A DNA stretch of 64,000 nucleotides from Duganella sp. Root1480D1 (lineage in GTDB: Bacteria; Pseudomonadota; Gammaproteobacteria; Burkholderiales; Burkholderiaceae_D): NCBI RefSeq assembly GCF_001427305.1, contig NZ_LMFZ01000023.1, positions 326,349 through 390,348 on the forward strand. Reading direction: 5' to 3'. Position numbers and translations under genes: made by a program. The notes below the pieces were generated by a model. It was given only the letters and a program-made list of their open reading frames with translations, did not search any database and was not told the DNA's origin. Shown here piece after piece: positions 33,665 through 42,082 of the stretch (positions are counted from its first letter, which is position 1; each line of letters begins with the position of its first letter).

Positions 33665-33836
33665 ATTGCCGTAAAGCGAAGTTTTTAAAGACGAAATTTC
33701 AGTTATCCACTCCTGCTGTGGATAAACGTGTGGAGAAGCGGCTCTTGACAGCCTGTTTCGCCTTTAACGACGCGGCTTTCAACAAATTGCCCAATTCTTT
33801 GGCAGCCGATTAGTCTGAATAGAATCAATGACTTAG
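33665..33836. repeat. DnaA-box intergenic element, copy A
   Basis: About 170 bp collinear with copy B at 34699. In order: TGCCGTAA (33667), TTATCCAC (33703), TGTGGATAA (33717-33725, a perfect DnaA box on the minus strand), TGTGGAGAA (33729), CTTGACA (33744), AACGACG (33766), AACAAATTGCC (33781) and ATCAATGACTTA (33824). It lies in the 290-bp gap before the receiver-protein gene, which contains nothing else recognisable. It may be a promoter or a DnaA-binding site. Confidence 0.7.
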
Positions 33837-33941
33837 CAAGGCAGAGTGCATGCCTTTTTGCAACTCACTGGGCCTTCGGAAAATATTTTGACAAAAGTTC
33901 TGGCGCGGAATAGTGTGTCCACAACCGACAAAGGAAAATGC

Positions 33942-34640
33942 ATGGACGTGAAAGTTCCTGACGACGATTCAAGCGAAGGATGGATGATCGACGACGAGGC
34001 GCAAGCCAGCTCCGCCGAGCAGGCTCCAGGCACGAATCCCGCTCCATGGCGGGTGCTGATCGTCGATGATGACGTTGACGTCCACGTAGTCACGAAATTC
34101 TCCCTCAGCAATGCCTGCTTCATGGGGCGCCGCCTCAGCTTCCTGCATGCCTACTCCGGCGAAGAGGCCCTGACGACCCTGCGCAACAATCCGGATGTCG
34201 CCCTGGTGCTGCTGGACGTGATCATGGAAACCAGCGATGCAGGCCTGCGCGTGGCCAACCAGATCCGCTCGGAACTCAAGAACGAACTGGTGCGCATCGT
34301 GCTTCGCACCGGCCAGCCCGGCCAGGCCCTCGAGCACAGCATCATTCTTGACTACGACATCAATGATTTCTGGTGCAAGACCGACCTCACCACGCGCAAG
34401 CTGTTCACCACCGTGATTTCTTCGCTGCGCAACTACTCCGACCTGCAGATCCTGCAATCGCAACTGGCCAAATACAGCCAGCACCGCGAGCAATTCGCCG
34501 CGATCCTGCAAGGCCTGCAAAACGGCCAAGCGTGGTCGGGCCAACTGGTCATCGGCCAGCCTGCTTCGACTGTGGATATCCAGGTCCAGCCGGGCGCTGA
34601 ACCAGGCAGTTTCAAGGCCTCCGGCCGCATCCTGAAATAA
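33942..34640 (+). CDS. Stand-alone receiver protein resembling the REC half of DUF3369 regulators
   Basis: A 232-residue cytoplasmic response regulator. AAGGA before the ATG at 33942 decides the start; a GTG at 33846 is the next in-frame candidate. After an acidic N-terminus comes WRVLIVDDDVDVHVVTKFSL, with ALVLLDVIMETSDAG carrying the phospho-acceptor Asp, then RIVLRTGQPGQA and DINDFWCKTDLT. These match the receiver that in other bacteria is followed by DUF3369 and HD-GYP. Here the protein ends after a coiled coil and about 60 unassigned residues, so no output domain is present. It is flanked by two copies of the DnaA-box element. Confidence 0.85.
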   Translation: MDVKVPDDDSSEGWMIDDEAQASSAEQAPGTNPAPWRVLIVDDDVDVHVVTKFSLSNACFMGRRLSFLHAYSGEEALTTLRNNPDVALVLLDVIMETSDAGLRVANQIRSELKNELVRIVLRTGQPGQALEHSIILDYDINDFWCKTDLTTRKLFTTVISSLRNYSDLQILQSQLAKYSQHREQFAAILQGLQNGQAWSGQLVIGQPASTVDIQVQPGAEPGSFKASGRILK

Positions 34641-34667
34641 CCACTGTACGCACGTACAGTGGTTATT
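34636..34667. terminator. Perfect 15-bp hairpin terminator overlapping the stop codon
   Basis: AATAACCACTGTACG (34636-34650) and CGTACAGTGGTTATT (34653-34667) form a perfect 15-bp stem with a two-base loop, followed by TTG. The stop codon of the receiver gene lies in the left arm. A-rich and T-rich flanks would let it work in both directions. Confidence 0.85.
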
Positions 34668-34698
34668 TTGCGGTCATCTACCATCAAATTCCAGACAA

Positions 34699-34867
34699 AC
34701 TGCCGTAAGTGGCGGATTGAAAAGGGCTTTTCCGATTATCCACATTGTCTGTGGATATCTTTGTTGATAAGAGGGTCTTGACAAGGCAAACAGCCCTCAA
34801 CGACGCCATTTCCAACAAACTGCCTGTTCAATGTGCAGAAAAAAGCACCTTAAAAATCAACGACTTA
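34699..34867. repeat. DnaA-box intergenic element, copy B
   Basis: Second copy of the element at 33665. TGCCGTAA (34701), TTATCCACA (34736-34744, a perfect DnaA box), TGTGGATAT (34750), TGTTGATAA (34762), CTTGACA (34777), AACGACG (34799), AACAAACTGCC (34814) and ATCAACGACTTA (34856). Offsets from the first box are 0, 14, 26, 41, 63, 78 and 120, against 0, 14, 26, 41, 63, 78 and 121 in copy A. No gene follows it in the rightward direction. Confidence 0.7.
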
Positions 34868-34926
34868 AAATCTCACGAATTATCACATGCGTTCTTTAAC
34901 TAATTAAAGTCGCGCGTTACTTTTCG

Positions 34927-35130
34927 TTAATTCTTGTGCATAACCTGAGCTGCCGCACGCCGTTGGGCCGGTTGCAGCAAGACGCGCTGGATGATGTGGG
35001 GAGCGATGTTATGGGACTTCATATACTCCACTGCGCACAAGGTGCTGAAACTGGCTTGCACCTCGATACCTCGGTCGACGATTGCACTGCGCGCCGCATC
35101 GACGCGTGGCAGGTATTGCAGCAGATCCAT
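34927..35130 (-). CDS. Small hypothetical protein
   Basis: A 67-residue soluble protein with no Cys-rich or membrane features. AAGGTG lies about 5 bases before the ATG. The sequence (RGIEVQASFSTLCAVEYMKS, then HNIAPHIIQRVLL) looks like a compact helical domain with a natural composition, unlike the antisense frame. The function is unknown. It converges on copy B of the DnaA-box element. Confidence 0.65.
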   Translation of the reverse strand: MDLLQYLPRVDAARSAIVDRGIEVQASFSTLCAVEYMKSHNIAPHIIQRVLLQPAQRRAAAQVMHKN

Positions 35131-35220
35131 AAGAACACCTTCGGGCGGGGTGGGCGGTCAAGGAAGTATTGACCATGTCGCCAATAAGTCAATGGCCCGC
35201 CCGCAACAACTACTGCCGAG

Positions 35221-35323
35221 CTCGTGTCACCCCGTGGGGTCACACCCCAAGTGTGACACGAGCACAGCCGCGTCCCGCTGAGGCCGTGTCACACTTGGGG
35301 TGTGACCCCAGGGTGTGACACGG
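35221..35323. repeat. Large inverted repeat of GTGTCACACC type (REP-like, probable bidirectional terminator)
   Basis: The arms at 35221-35262 and 35284-35323 are reverse complements over at least 26 identical bases (core CACTTGGGGTGTGACCCCA), with a spacer of about 21 bp. Each arm is itself palindromic (GTGTCAC to GTGACAC). It starts 15 bp beyond the stop of the amidohydrolase gene, so it may end that transcript. The form resembles REP/BIME elements. Confidence 0.75.
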
Positions 35324-35338
35324 ACTGGGCCGTAGGGC

Positions 35339-37099
35339 CTAGTGATTCTGGTAGCCGCCGAAGTGTTTGACCGGGCTCCACTCGGGCTGCACGGGCGGTA
35401 GGTCGGGGGCGTATTGGCCGAAGTCGGCGCCGGCGTGGACGATGCGGCCGTTGACCACCGTTAGCGCGCTCTCCAGCGTCTTGATTTCGGCTTCGGGGAT
35501 GCTGAAGTAGTCCTTCGGCAGGATCACCAGGTCGGCGTATTGGCCTTTGGCGAGCTGGCCTTTCAGCTTTTCTTCGCCGCTGAACCAGGCACTCCCTTGC
35601 GTCATCAGTTTCAGCGCTTCGTAGCGGCTCAGGCGGTCCTTGGCCTGCCACAGCGGCATGCCACCGGCAGTCTTGCCGGTCACCGCCCAATAGATCGATG
35701 GCCACGGGCCATAGCTCGACACGCGCGTGCCATCCGTGCCCAGGCCGACCGGGATCTTCATTTCCAGCATCTTGCGGATCGGGGGCATCTGGCGCGCCTG
35801 CTCGCCATAGCGCTTCCAATAGAGCTCGCCCTGGAAGTACATGCGGTCCTGCACCGCCACGCCGCCACCCAGCTTCTTGACGCGCGCCAGTTGCTCCTCG
35901 CTGATGGTCTCGGCGTGGTCGAAGAACCAGCGCAAGCCGTTCAACGGCACTTCGCGGTTGACCTTTTCGATCACTGCCAGGTCGCGTTCGATCGATTCGC
36001 CGTAAGTGGCGTGGATGCGGAATGGCCAACGGTTCTTCACCAGCAGGCGCAGCACCGGTTCCAGCTCGCTTTCCATATGGCCCGGCATTTCAGGGCGCGG
36101 CTCGAGGAAGTTCTCGAAATCGGCTGCGCTCCAGACCAGGTTCTCCCCGGCCCCTTCGGTGTTGTAGCCATTGGCGTAGAACATATGGTCGTTGTGGTCC
36201 GGCTTGGCCATGGCCAGCCAGCGCTGGTAATCCTCCAGCTCCTTGCCGGGCTTTTGCGCGAACAGGTAGTAGGAGGTGCGCACGGTCAGCTTGCCGTCCC
36301 TGGCCAGCTCCAGGCTGACCGCGTAGTCGTCGGGATAGGCCTGGCCGCCGCCGCCCGCATCGATGGCGCTGGTCACGCCCAGGCGGTTCATCTCGCGGTA
36401 GAACTGGATGGTGGAATTCAGCTGCTGCTCGCGCGGCAGCACGCCGGTCTTGCCCAGCGTGGAATAAAGCACCATGGCATTGGGCTTGGCCACCAGCAGG
36501 CCGGTCAGCTTGCCGTCGGCGCCCAGCTCCACCACACCGTCCTTGTATTTGGTGTCCTTGTCGTAGCCCAGGACTTCAATGCCCTTCTTGTTCACGAAGC
36601 CAAGGCCATACAGGTAGAGGATGAATACGGGCTTGTCCGGCACCGCCTCATTCAGCTCTTCCAGCGTCGGCAGGCGCTTTTCTTCGAACTGGAATTCATT
36701 GAAACCGCCCACCACCTTGATCCAAGCGCCGTCCGGCGTGCGGGCCGCCTGTTCGCGCAGCATCTGCATCGCGCGCTTGAGCGAGGTCACGCCATCCCAA
36801 CGCAGCTCGGCGTTGTAATTCAGGCCCTGGCGGATGATGTGGAGGTGGGAGTCGTTCAGGCCGGGAATGACCGTGCGGCCGCCGGCGTCGATCACTTGCG
36901 TGCCCGGCTTCTTCAGCTTGAGCACCTGGGCATCGCTGCCCACCGCAGTAATCACACCGCCCTTGATGGCTACTGCCTGCGCGAAGCTGCCTTCACGCGT
37001 CATCGTGGCGACTTTGCCATTGGTGATGATCATGTCTGTCGCAGACGCCTGCGACAGACCGGCAGCCAGCAAGGCTGCGGCCAGCAACGGTCTGTTCAT
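35339..37099 (-). CDS. Exported YtcJ-like amidohydrolase
   Basis: A 586-residue metal-dependent amidohydrolase of the YtcJ (amidohydrolase 3) family with a signal peptide (PLLAAALLAAGLSQASA). The first metal motif is GLNDSHLHII. Other family regions are present: FRIHATYGES, FDHAETISEEQL, VGLGTDGTRVSSYGPW and KGQYADLVILPKDYF. The usual reaction is hydrolysis of C-N bonds, but the substrate is unknown. It follows a YceI gene by 4 bp, so the two form an operon. Confidence 0.9.
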   Translation of the reverse strand: MNRPLLAAALLAAGLSQASATDMIITNGKVATMTREGSFAQAVAIKGGVITAVGSDAQVLKLKKPGTQVIDAGGRTVIPGLNDSHLHIIRQGLNYNAELRWDGVTSLKRAMQMLREQAARTPDGAWIKVVGGFNEFQFEEKRLPTLEELNEAVPDKPVFILYLYGLGFVNKKGIEVLGYDKDTKYKDGVVELGADGKLTGLLVAKPNAMVLYSTLGKTGVLPREQQLNSTIQFYREMNRLGVTSAIDAGGGGQAYPDDYAVSLELARDGKLTVRTSYYLFAQKPGKELEDYQRWLAMAKPDHNDHMFYANGYNTEGAGENLVWSAADFENFLEPRPEMPGHMESELEPVLRLLVKNRWPFRIHATYGESIERDLAVIEKVNREVPLNGLRWFFDHAETISEEQLARVKKLGGGVAVQDRMYFQGELYWKRYGEQARQMPPIRKMLEMKIPVGLGTDGTRVSSYGPWPSIYWAVTGKTAGGMPLWQAKDRLSRYEALKLMTQGSAWFSGEEKLKGQLAKGQYADLVILPKDYFSIPEAEIKTLESALTVVNGRIVHAGADFGQYAPDLPPVQPEWSPVKHFGGYQNH

Positions 37100-37103
37100 G
37101 GGC

Positions 37104-37670
37104 TTATTCCTTGACGGACTCGATCGAGAAGCCGAGGGTCAGTTCGTCGCTGACATGCGGAGCGTATTTGCCGGCACCGAAATCGGAGCGCTTGATCTTG
37201 GCGACCGCATTGGCGCCGCAAGCGTCCTTCTTCAGCATTGGGTGCGGCATGCATTGGAAGGAAGTCACTTCCAGGTTCACCGGCTTGGTCACACCCTTGA
37301 TGGTCAGATTGCCTTCCACACCTACCACCTTGTCGCCGTTGAACAGGAACTTGGTCGATTTGTAGGTGATGGCCGGATATTTGGCGGAATCGAGGAAGTC
37401 AGGACCTTGCAGGTGGCCGTTGAACAGGTCGGAACCGGTATTGACCGATTTCGGGTCGATGGTCACTTCCACCGAACCAGTCTTGGCGGCGCGGTCGATC
37501 TGGATCTTGCCGGTGGTGCTGTTGAACTTGTTCACCTGGGTCGAATAGCCGAAGTGGCTGTATTCGAAGCGGGAGAAAGAGTGCATTGGATCGATGGCAT
37601 AGGTTTCAGGTGCGGCCGATGCGGCAAGCGAGAAACCAGCGGCGAGGGCAAAGGCGATCAGTTTTTTCAT
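37104..37670 (-). CDS. YceI family periplasmic protein
   Basis: A 188-residue periplasmic protein with a signal peptide (KKLIAFALAAGFSLAASAAP). The YceI fold is clear: YAIDPMHSFSRFEYSHFG, NKFNSTTGKIQID, PAITYKSTKF, GNLTIKGVTKPVNLEV and FGAGKYAPHVSDELTL. The family binds polyisoprenoid or amphiphilic ligands in a lipocalin-like barrel. GGAG lies 9 bases before the ATG. It is the first gene of an operon with the amidohydrolase. Confidence 0.93.
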   Translation of the reverse strand: MKKLIAFALAAGFSLAASAAPETYAIDPMHSFSRFEYSHFGYSTQVNKFNSTTGKIQIDRAAKTGSVEVTIDPKSVNTGSDLFNGHLQGPDFLDSAKYPAITYKSTKFLFNGDKVVGVEGNLTIKGVTKPVNLEVTSFQCMPHPMLKKDACGANAVAKIKRSDFGAGKYAPHVSDELTLGFSIESVKE

Positions 37671-37702
37671 TGTCTAACACTCCAGGTGGGGGATGATGGC
37701 CC

Positions 37703-37731
37703 ATTATGCGACGACTGCCGATCAGTGTAAA
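37703..37731 (-). promoter_or_regulatory. Sigma-70 promoter of the yceI-amidohydrolase operon
   Basis: On the minus strand TTTACA (37731-37726), 17 bases and CATAAT (37708-37703) form a near-consensus promoter, placing the start about 25 bp before the yceI ATG. The inverted repeat ATTATGCG (37703-37710) with CGCATAAT (37733-37740) frames it and could be an operator. Confidence 0.7.
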
Positions 37732-37797
37732 ACGCATAATGTGCGCACTACCGATCGACTTTTTCGATAGTAGGCACCACTTGGGAGCGAAAAACAA

Positions 37798-38604
37798 TCA
37801 CCCTTTCGAGGTATCGGGCTGCAGCAGGCGCTCCAGCAAACGCCGTTCGAGGGCGGCAAAGGCGGCATCGCCGCGCTGCCTCGGGCGCGCCAGATGCACC
37901 GGCAGGTCCAGTGCTATGCGGCCCTGTTCCACCAGCAGCACGCGATCGGCCAGGGCCAGGGCTTCCTGCACGTCGTGCGTTACCAGGACGGCGGTGAAGC
38001 CGCGCTGGCGCCAAAGCGATTCGATCAACTGCTGCATTTCGATTCGCGTCAGCGCGTCGAGTGCGCCAAGTGGTTCGTCCAGCAGCAGCACGTTCGGTTC
38101 GTGCACCAGGGCTCTTGCCAGCGCCACGCGCTGCCGCTGTCCGCCGGAAAGCTCGGCCGGCCAGTCGTCGGCGCGTTCGGCCAGGCCGACTGTGGAAAGC
38201 GCGCCTGCGGCGCGGCCAAGTGCATACGGCAGGCCGAGCGCCACGTTCTGCAGCACCGTCTTCCATGGCAGCAGCCGCGGTTCCTGGAACATGATGCGCA
38301 GGCTGGCATCGGCGGCGCCGTTGCCGACGCGGGTGCGCCCTTCGTCAGCGATTTCAATGCCCGCGATCGCGCGCAGCAGCGTGCTTTTACCGCAGCCGCT
38401 GCGCCCCACGACGGCAACGAACTCGCCGGCTTTCAGGTTCAGGTCAACGCCATGCAATACGCGCCGCGCACCATAGGCTTTGCCCACTCCCTCCAGCACG
38501 ATGCCGGCGCCCAGGCGTGCCACCGGCTGCCGCTCGGGTGGGGACAATTCCTGGCGCGCATAGGCCAGCAAGTCACTGTCGATCAAAGTTGGTGCCAGCA
38601 GCAT
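37798..38604 (-). CDS. ssuB: Aliphatic sulfonate ABC transporter ATPase
   Basis: A 268-residue ATPase with Walker A GRSGCGKSTLL, signature ELSGGQRQRVALARAL and Walker B VLLLDEPLGALDALT. FQEPRLLPWKTVLQNV is typical of the SsuB/TauB group. AAGGAG before the ATG at 38604 decides the start over GTG at 38610. It is the last gene of ssuEADCB, in the same order as in E. coli. It energises sulfonate import. Confidence 0.92.
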   Translation of the reverse strand: MLLAPTLIDSDLLAYARQELSPPERQPVARLGAGIVLEGVGKAYGARRVLHGVDLNLKAGEFVAVVGRSGCGKSTLLRAIAGIEIADEGRTRVGNGAADASLRIMFQEPRLLPWKTVLQNVALGLPYALGRAAGALSTVGLAERADDWPAELSGGQRQRVALARALVHEPNVLLLDEPLGALDALTRIEMQQLIESLWRQRGFTAVLVTHDVQEALALADRVLLVEQGRIALDLPVHLARPRQRGDAAFAALERRLLERLLQPDTSKG

Positions 38605-38613
38605 GGACACTCC

Positions 38614-39372
38614 TTATCGGTAGGCTGGATTCCAGCGCAGGTAATGTTTTTCAAGGCCACGTGCCAGCATGTCGGCCAGCTTGCCCAGCACCGCGTACAG
38701 CAGGATGCCGACCAGCACCACGTCAGTCTGCAGGAACTCGCGTGCATTCATCGTCATGTAGCCGATGCCGGCCTGCGCAGAAATGGTTTCTGCGACGATC
38801 AGCAGCACCCATACCAGCCCTAGCGAGAAGCGCACGCCGACCAGAATCGAGGGCAAGGCCGCCGGCAGGATCACTTCGCGGTACAGCGGCCAGCCGCGCA
38901 AACCGTAGCTGCGCGCCATTTCGACCAGCCCGGCATCGGTCGAACGGATGCCATGGAAGGTGTTCAGGTAGACCGGGAAGAACACCCCTACCGCGAGCAA
39001 GAACAGCTTGGCCGTTTCGTCGATGCCGAACCACAGGATCACCAACGGTATCAGGGCCAATGCCGGGATGTTGCGCACCATTTGCAGCGTTGTATCGAGC
39101 AGGGTTTCCGCCTGGCGCCAGGTGCCGGTCAGCAGGCCAAGCACCAGGCCGGCGCTGGCGCCGATGGCAAAGCCGCTGGCGGCGCGCCACAGGCTGGTTT
39201 TCAAGTGCTGCCACAGCTCACCCGAGACGGCCAGCGACCAGAAGGCTTGTGCCACCGCCAGCGGTTCGGGCAGGATGCGGCTGGAGAGCCAGCCGATGCG
39301 CGCCGCCAGCTCCCAGGCCAGCAGCAAGGCAAGCGGCAATGCCCAGGGCACCAGCGCTTTGCGCCAAGCCAT
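38614..39372 (-). CDS. ssuC: Aliphatic sulfonate ABC transporter permease
   Basis: A 252-residue inner-membrane permease of the SsuC/TauC family with the EAA-type loop (GLVEMARSYGLRGWPLYREV, then ILPAALPSILVG) and about six hydrophobic segments. One base separates it from ssuD and 9 bp from ssuB. Confidence 0.93.
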   Translation of the reverse strand: MAWRKALVPWALPLALLLAWELAARIGWLSSRILPEPLAVAQAFWSLAVSGELWQHLKTSLWRAASGFAIGASAGLVLGLLTGTWRQAETLLDTTLQMVRNIPALALIPLVILWFGIDETAKLFLLAVGVFFPVYLNTFHGIRSTDAGLVEMARSYGLRGWPLYREVILPAALPSILVGVRFSLGLVWVLLIVAETISAQAGIGYMTMNAREFLQTDVVLVGILLYAVLGKLADMLARGLEKHYLRWNPAYR

Positions 39373-39373
39373 C

Positions 39374-40522
39374 TCAGGCCGCCTTCTTCGGCACGATGTT
39401 CGATGCCATGACTTCGCCGAAGGGGCCAGTCAGCGACTGTTCGCCCGCAGCCTTGCCTTTGCCCAGCAACGGAAACACCAGTTCGGCGAAGCGGTAGGAT
39501 TCTTCCAGGTGCGGGTAGCCGGAGAAGATGAAGCTCTCGATGCCGAGCGCCTCGTATTCGCGGATGCGCGCCACCACGGTTTCCGGATCGCCTACCAGTG
39601 CCGTTCCCGCACCGCCGCGCACCAGCCCAACGCCGGCCCACAGGTTGGGCGACACTTCCAGCCTGTCGCGGCGGCCGCCGTGCAAGGCAGCCATGCGGCG
39701 CTGGCCGACGGAATCCATCTTGCTGAATGCCGCCTGTGCATTGGCGATGACGTCGTCGCTCAGGTGGCTGATCAACTTGTCGGCGGCAGCCCAGGCTTCC
39801 TCGCTGGTTTCTCGCACGATCACATGCAGGCGGATGCCGAAACGGATCTTGCGGCCATGGCGTGCGGCCCGCGCCCGCACGTCGGCGATCTTTTCCGCCA
39901 CGGCGGCCGGGGGCTCGCCCCAGGTCAGGTAGACGTCGACCTGCTGCGCGGCCAGCTCGTGCGCCGCTTCGGAGGAGCCGCCGAAATACAGCGGCGGATA
40001 CGGCTTCTGCGCCGGTGGGTACAGGGTACGCGCGCCTTTGACGGTAATGTGCTTGCCTTCAAAGTCGTAGCCCGCCTCGCCGCCCTCGCCTGCCAGCGCG
40101 GCGCGCCAGACGCGCAGGAATTCGTCGGAAATTTCATAGCGCTGGGCGTGGCTGGCAAACACGCCGTCGGCCTCCAGCTCCTGCTGGTCGCCGCCGGTTA
40201 CCACGTTCACCAGCAGGCGTCCGTTGGACAGCCGGTCGAAGGTCGACGCCATGCGCACCGCCAGGCCGGGTGTGGACAGGCCCGGCCGCACGGCAACCAG
40301 GAATTTGAGCTGCCTGGTCACCGGAATCAGCGACGAAGCGACCACCCAGGCGTCCTCGCAGGAACGGCCGGTTGGCAGCAGTACGCCATCGTAGCCCAGC
40401 GTATCGGCTGCAACAGCGACCTGGCGCAGGTAATCGGCATCGACCGCGCGCGCACCCTGGGTGGTGCCAAGGTAACGGCTGTCGCCATGGGTTGGAATGA
40501 ACCAGAAGATATCGGAAGTCAT
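39374..40522 (-). CDS. ssuD: FMNH2-dependent alkanesulfonate monooxygenase
   Basis: A 382-residue flavin-dependent monooxygenase that cleaves alkanesulfonates to aldehyde and sulfite using reduced FMN supplied by SsuE. Family hallmarks include IFWFIPTHGDSRYLGTTQGA, GRSCEDAWVVASSL, VVTGGDQQELEADGVF and TLYPPAQKPYPPLYFGGSS. The length matches E. coli SsuD. It sits between ssuA and ssuC. Confidence 0.95.
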   Translation of the reverse strand: MTSDIFWFIPTHGDSRYLGTTQGARAVDADYLRQVAVAADTLGYDGVLLPTGRSCEDAWVVASSLIPVTRQLKFLVAVRPGLSTPGLAVRMASTFDRLSNGRLLVNVVTGGDQQELEADGVFASHAQRYEISDEFLRVWRAALAGEGGEAGYDFEGKHITVKGARTLYPPAQKPYPPLYFGGSSEAAHELAAQQVDVYLTWGEPPAAVAEKIADVRARAARHGRKIRFGIRLHVIVRETSEEAWAAADKLISHLSDDVIANAQAAFSKMDSVGQRRMAALHGGRRDRLEVSPNLWAGVGLVRGGAGTALVGDPETVVARIREYEALGIESFIFSGYPHLEESYRFAELVFPLLGKGKAAGEQSLTGPFGEVMASNIVPKKAA

Positions 40523-40532
40523 TTGGTGTCCT

Positions 40533-41513
40533 TCAAGGCTTGAGCAGGGCTTCCCTGACGATGATTGGTTTCGGAATCAGCTTGAGCGTGGCGAAAGCAT
40601 CGGCCACTTTCTGCTGTTCCTGGATGACCTGCGCTGTCACCGGCAGCACGCCGTAGGCATAGCGGGTGGCCGCCAGTTCGACTACCGGCGGCTCCAGCCC
40701 GGTCTGCGCCGACAAGATGGCCGCCACCTCCTTCGGCTTGCCGGCGCCCCATGCATCGACCTTGGCCAGTTCGTCGATGACGATGCCGACAATCTCGCGG
40801 TTCTTTTGCGCATAGCTGCGCGAAGCGAGGTAGAACTGGTGGTTGGCTACCAGGCCTTTGCCGTCGGCGATGACCCGCGCCCCCAGCTGCTTCTCGGCTG
40901 CAGCCAGGAAGGGGTCCCAGATCACCCACGCATCCACGCTGCCGCGCTCAAAGGCGGCACGCGCATCGGCTGGCGGCAGGAACACGGTTTGCACGTCCTT
41001 GTATTGCAGGCCGGCCTTCTCGAGCGCCTTCAGCAGCAGGTAATGGACATTGGAACCTTTGTTCAGGGCGATCTTCTTGCCCTTCAAGTCCGCCACGCTG
41101 CGCAACGCGGACTGCTTGGGCACCACGATCGCCTCGCTGGCCGGAGATGGCGGCTCGTTTCCTACGTACACCAGGTCGGCTCCCGCTGCCTGTGCAAAGA
41201 TCGGCGGCGCTTCACCTACCGTGCCGAAGTCGATGCTGCCCACGTTCAGGCCTTCCAGCAGCACCGGGCCGGCCGGGAATTCCGTCCACTTCACGTCGAC
41301 ACCCTTCTCGGCCAGGCGCATCTCCAGCGTGCCACGGCCCTTGAGCAAGGTCAGCGTGCCGTATTTCTGGTAGCCGATGCGCAGCACCTGCTTCTCTTGT
41401 GCCAGCGCGGCGGAAGGCAGCAGGCCGGCCGCTACGCCGGCCAGGAAAATGCCGATCGCAAAAAGTCCAAGGGTGCGGCGGCGCGTCGCCCGTGCTAGCT
41501 GGTATTGGTTCAT
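40533..41513 (-). CDS. ssuA: Aliphatic sulfonate-binding periplasmic protein
   Basis: A 326-residue periplasmic binding protein. The signal region has an RRRTLGLF start and a hydrophobic core ending near ALAQ. The mature part contains VLRIGYQKYGTLTLLKGRG, FGTVGEAPPIFAQAAGA and RGSVDAWVIWDPFLAAAE, typical of SsuA. AAGGAA precedes the ATG at 41513. Confidence 0.93.
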   Translation of the reverse strand: MNQYQLARATRRRTLGLFAIGIFLAGVAAGLLPSAALAQEKQVLRIGYQKYGTLTLLKGRGTLEMRLAEKGVDVKWTEFPAGPVLLEGLNVGSIDFGTVGEAPPIFAQAAGADLVYVGNEPPSPASEAIVVPKQSALRSVADLKGKKIALNKGSNVHYLLLKALEKAGLQYKDVQTVFLPPADARAAFERGSVDAWVIWDPFLAAAEKQLGARVIADGKGLVANHQFYLASRSYAQKNREIVGIVIDELAKVDAWGAGKPKEVAAILSAQTGLEPPVVELAATRYAYGVLPVTAQVIQEQQKVADAFATLKLIPKPIIVREALLKP

Positions 41514-41521
41514 GGGTTTCC

Positions 41522-42082
41522 TTATGCGGATTGAAGATCGTTGAATTCGCCGTGGCGCGGCAGCAGCGCTTGCGAAAGCGCGGCAACGCCTGCATCGACC
41601 CGCGCCGCAATCGGCAGAGCAAGCAGCAGGCCGCGTTCTTCGGTCCATTGCAGTTGCTGCGGCGTGGCGAAAATGCTGGCCAGAACGTGGCGCGCCTCCA
41701 GTGCCTGCAGCACCGGCCGCAGCGCGTAATCGAGGGCCAGCAAATGGGACTGGCTGCCGCCCGTCGCGATGGGCAGCACCACCTTGCCTGCCAGCCCGTC
41801 CTGCGGCAGCAGGTCCAGGAAGGCTTTCAGTATGCCTGCGAAGGAAGCCTTGTAGACCGGCGTGGCAATCACCACTGCGTCGGCATCGCGCACGGCCTGT
41901 AAGGCGCGCTGCACGGACGGGTCTTCCGCCAGCCCATGCAGCAAGGCGCGCGGCGGCAGGTCGCGCACATGGATGCGGCTATACCTGTGTCCCAGCACTG
42001 CCAGGCGTTCGCCGATGTGCTGCAGCAGACGATTGGAACTGGATGGTTGTGCGGGACTGCCGCTGATAAGCAAGATAGTCAT
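41522..42082 (-). CDS. ssuE: NAD(P)H-dependent FMN reductase
   Basis: A 186-residue flavodoxin-fold reductase that supplies reduced FMN to SsuD. The motifs ILLISGSPAQPSSSNRLL, VIATPVYKASFAGILKAFLD and LPIATGGSQSHLLALDYALR are typical. The start at 42082 matches the family N-terminus. It is the first gene of ssuEADCB, divergent from a second sulfur operon across a 129-bp intergenic region in which no clear operator was found. Confidence 0.93.
   Translation of the reverse strand: MTILLISGSPAQPSSSNRLLQHIGERLAVLGHRYSRIHVRDLPPRALLHGLAEDPSVQRALQAVRDADAVVIATPVYKASFAGILKAFLDLLPQDGLAGKVVLPIATGGSQSHLLALDYALRPVLQALEARHVLASIFATPQQLQWTEERGLLLALPIAARVDAGVAALSQALLPRHGEFNDLQSA

Noticed and set aside
33703..34770. 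DnaA boxes as a chromosomal origin (oriC)
   Set aside because: There is no dnaA, dnaN, gidA or parAB nearby and no AT-rich unwinding region with box clusters. Two small three-box elements are too few for an origin.
34936..35172. Plus-strand 78-codon frame overlapping the 67-residue gene
   Set aside because: It has no ribosome-binding site and an unnatural composition. The minus-strand frame has a good site and looks like a folded protein.
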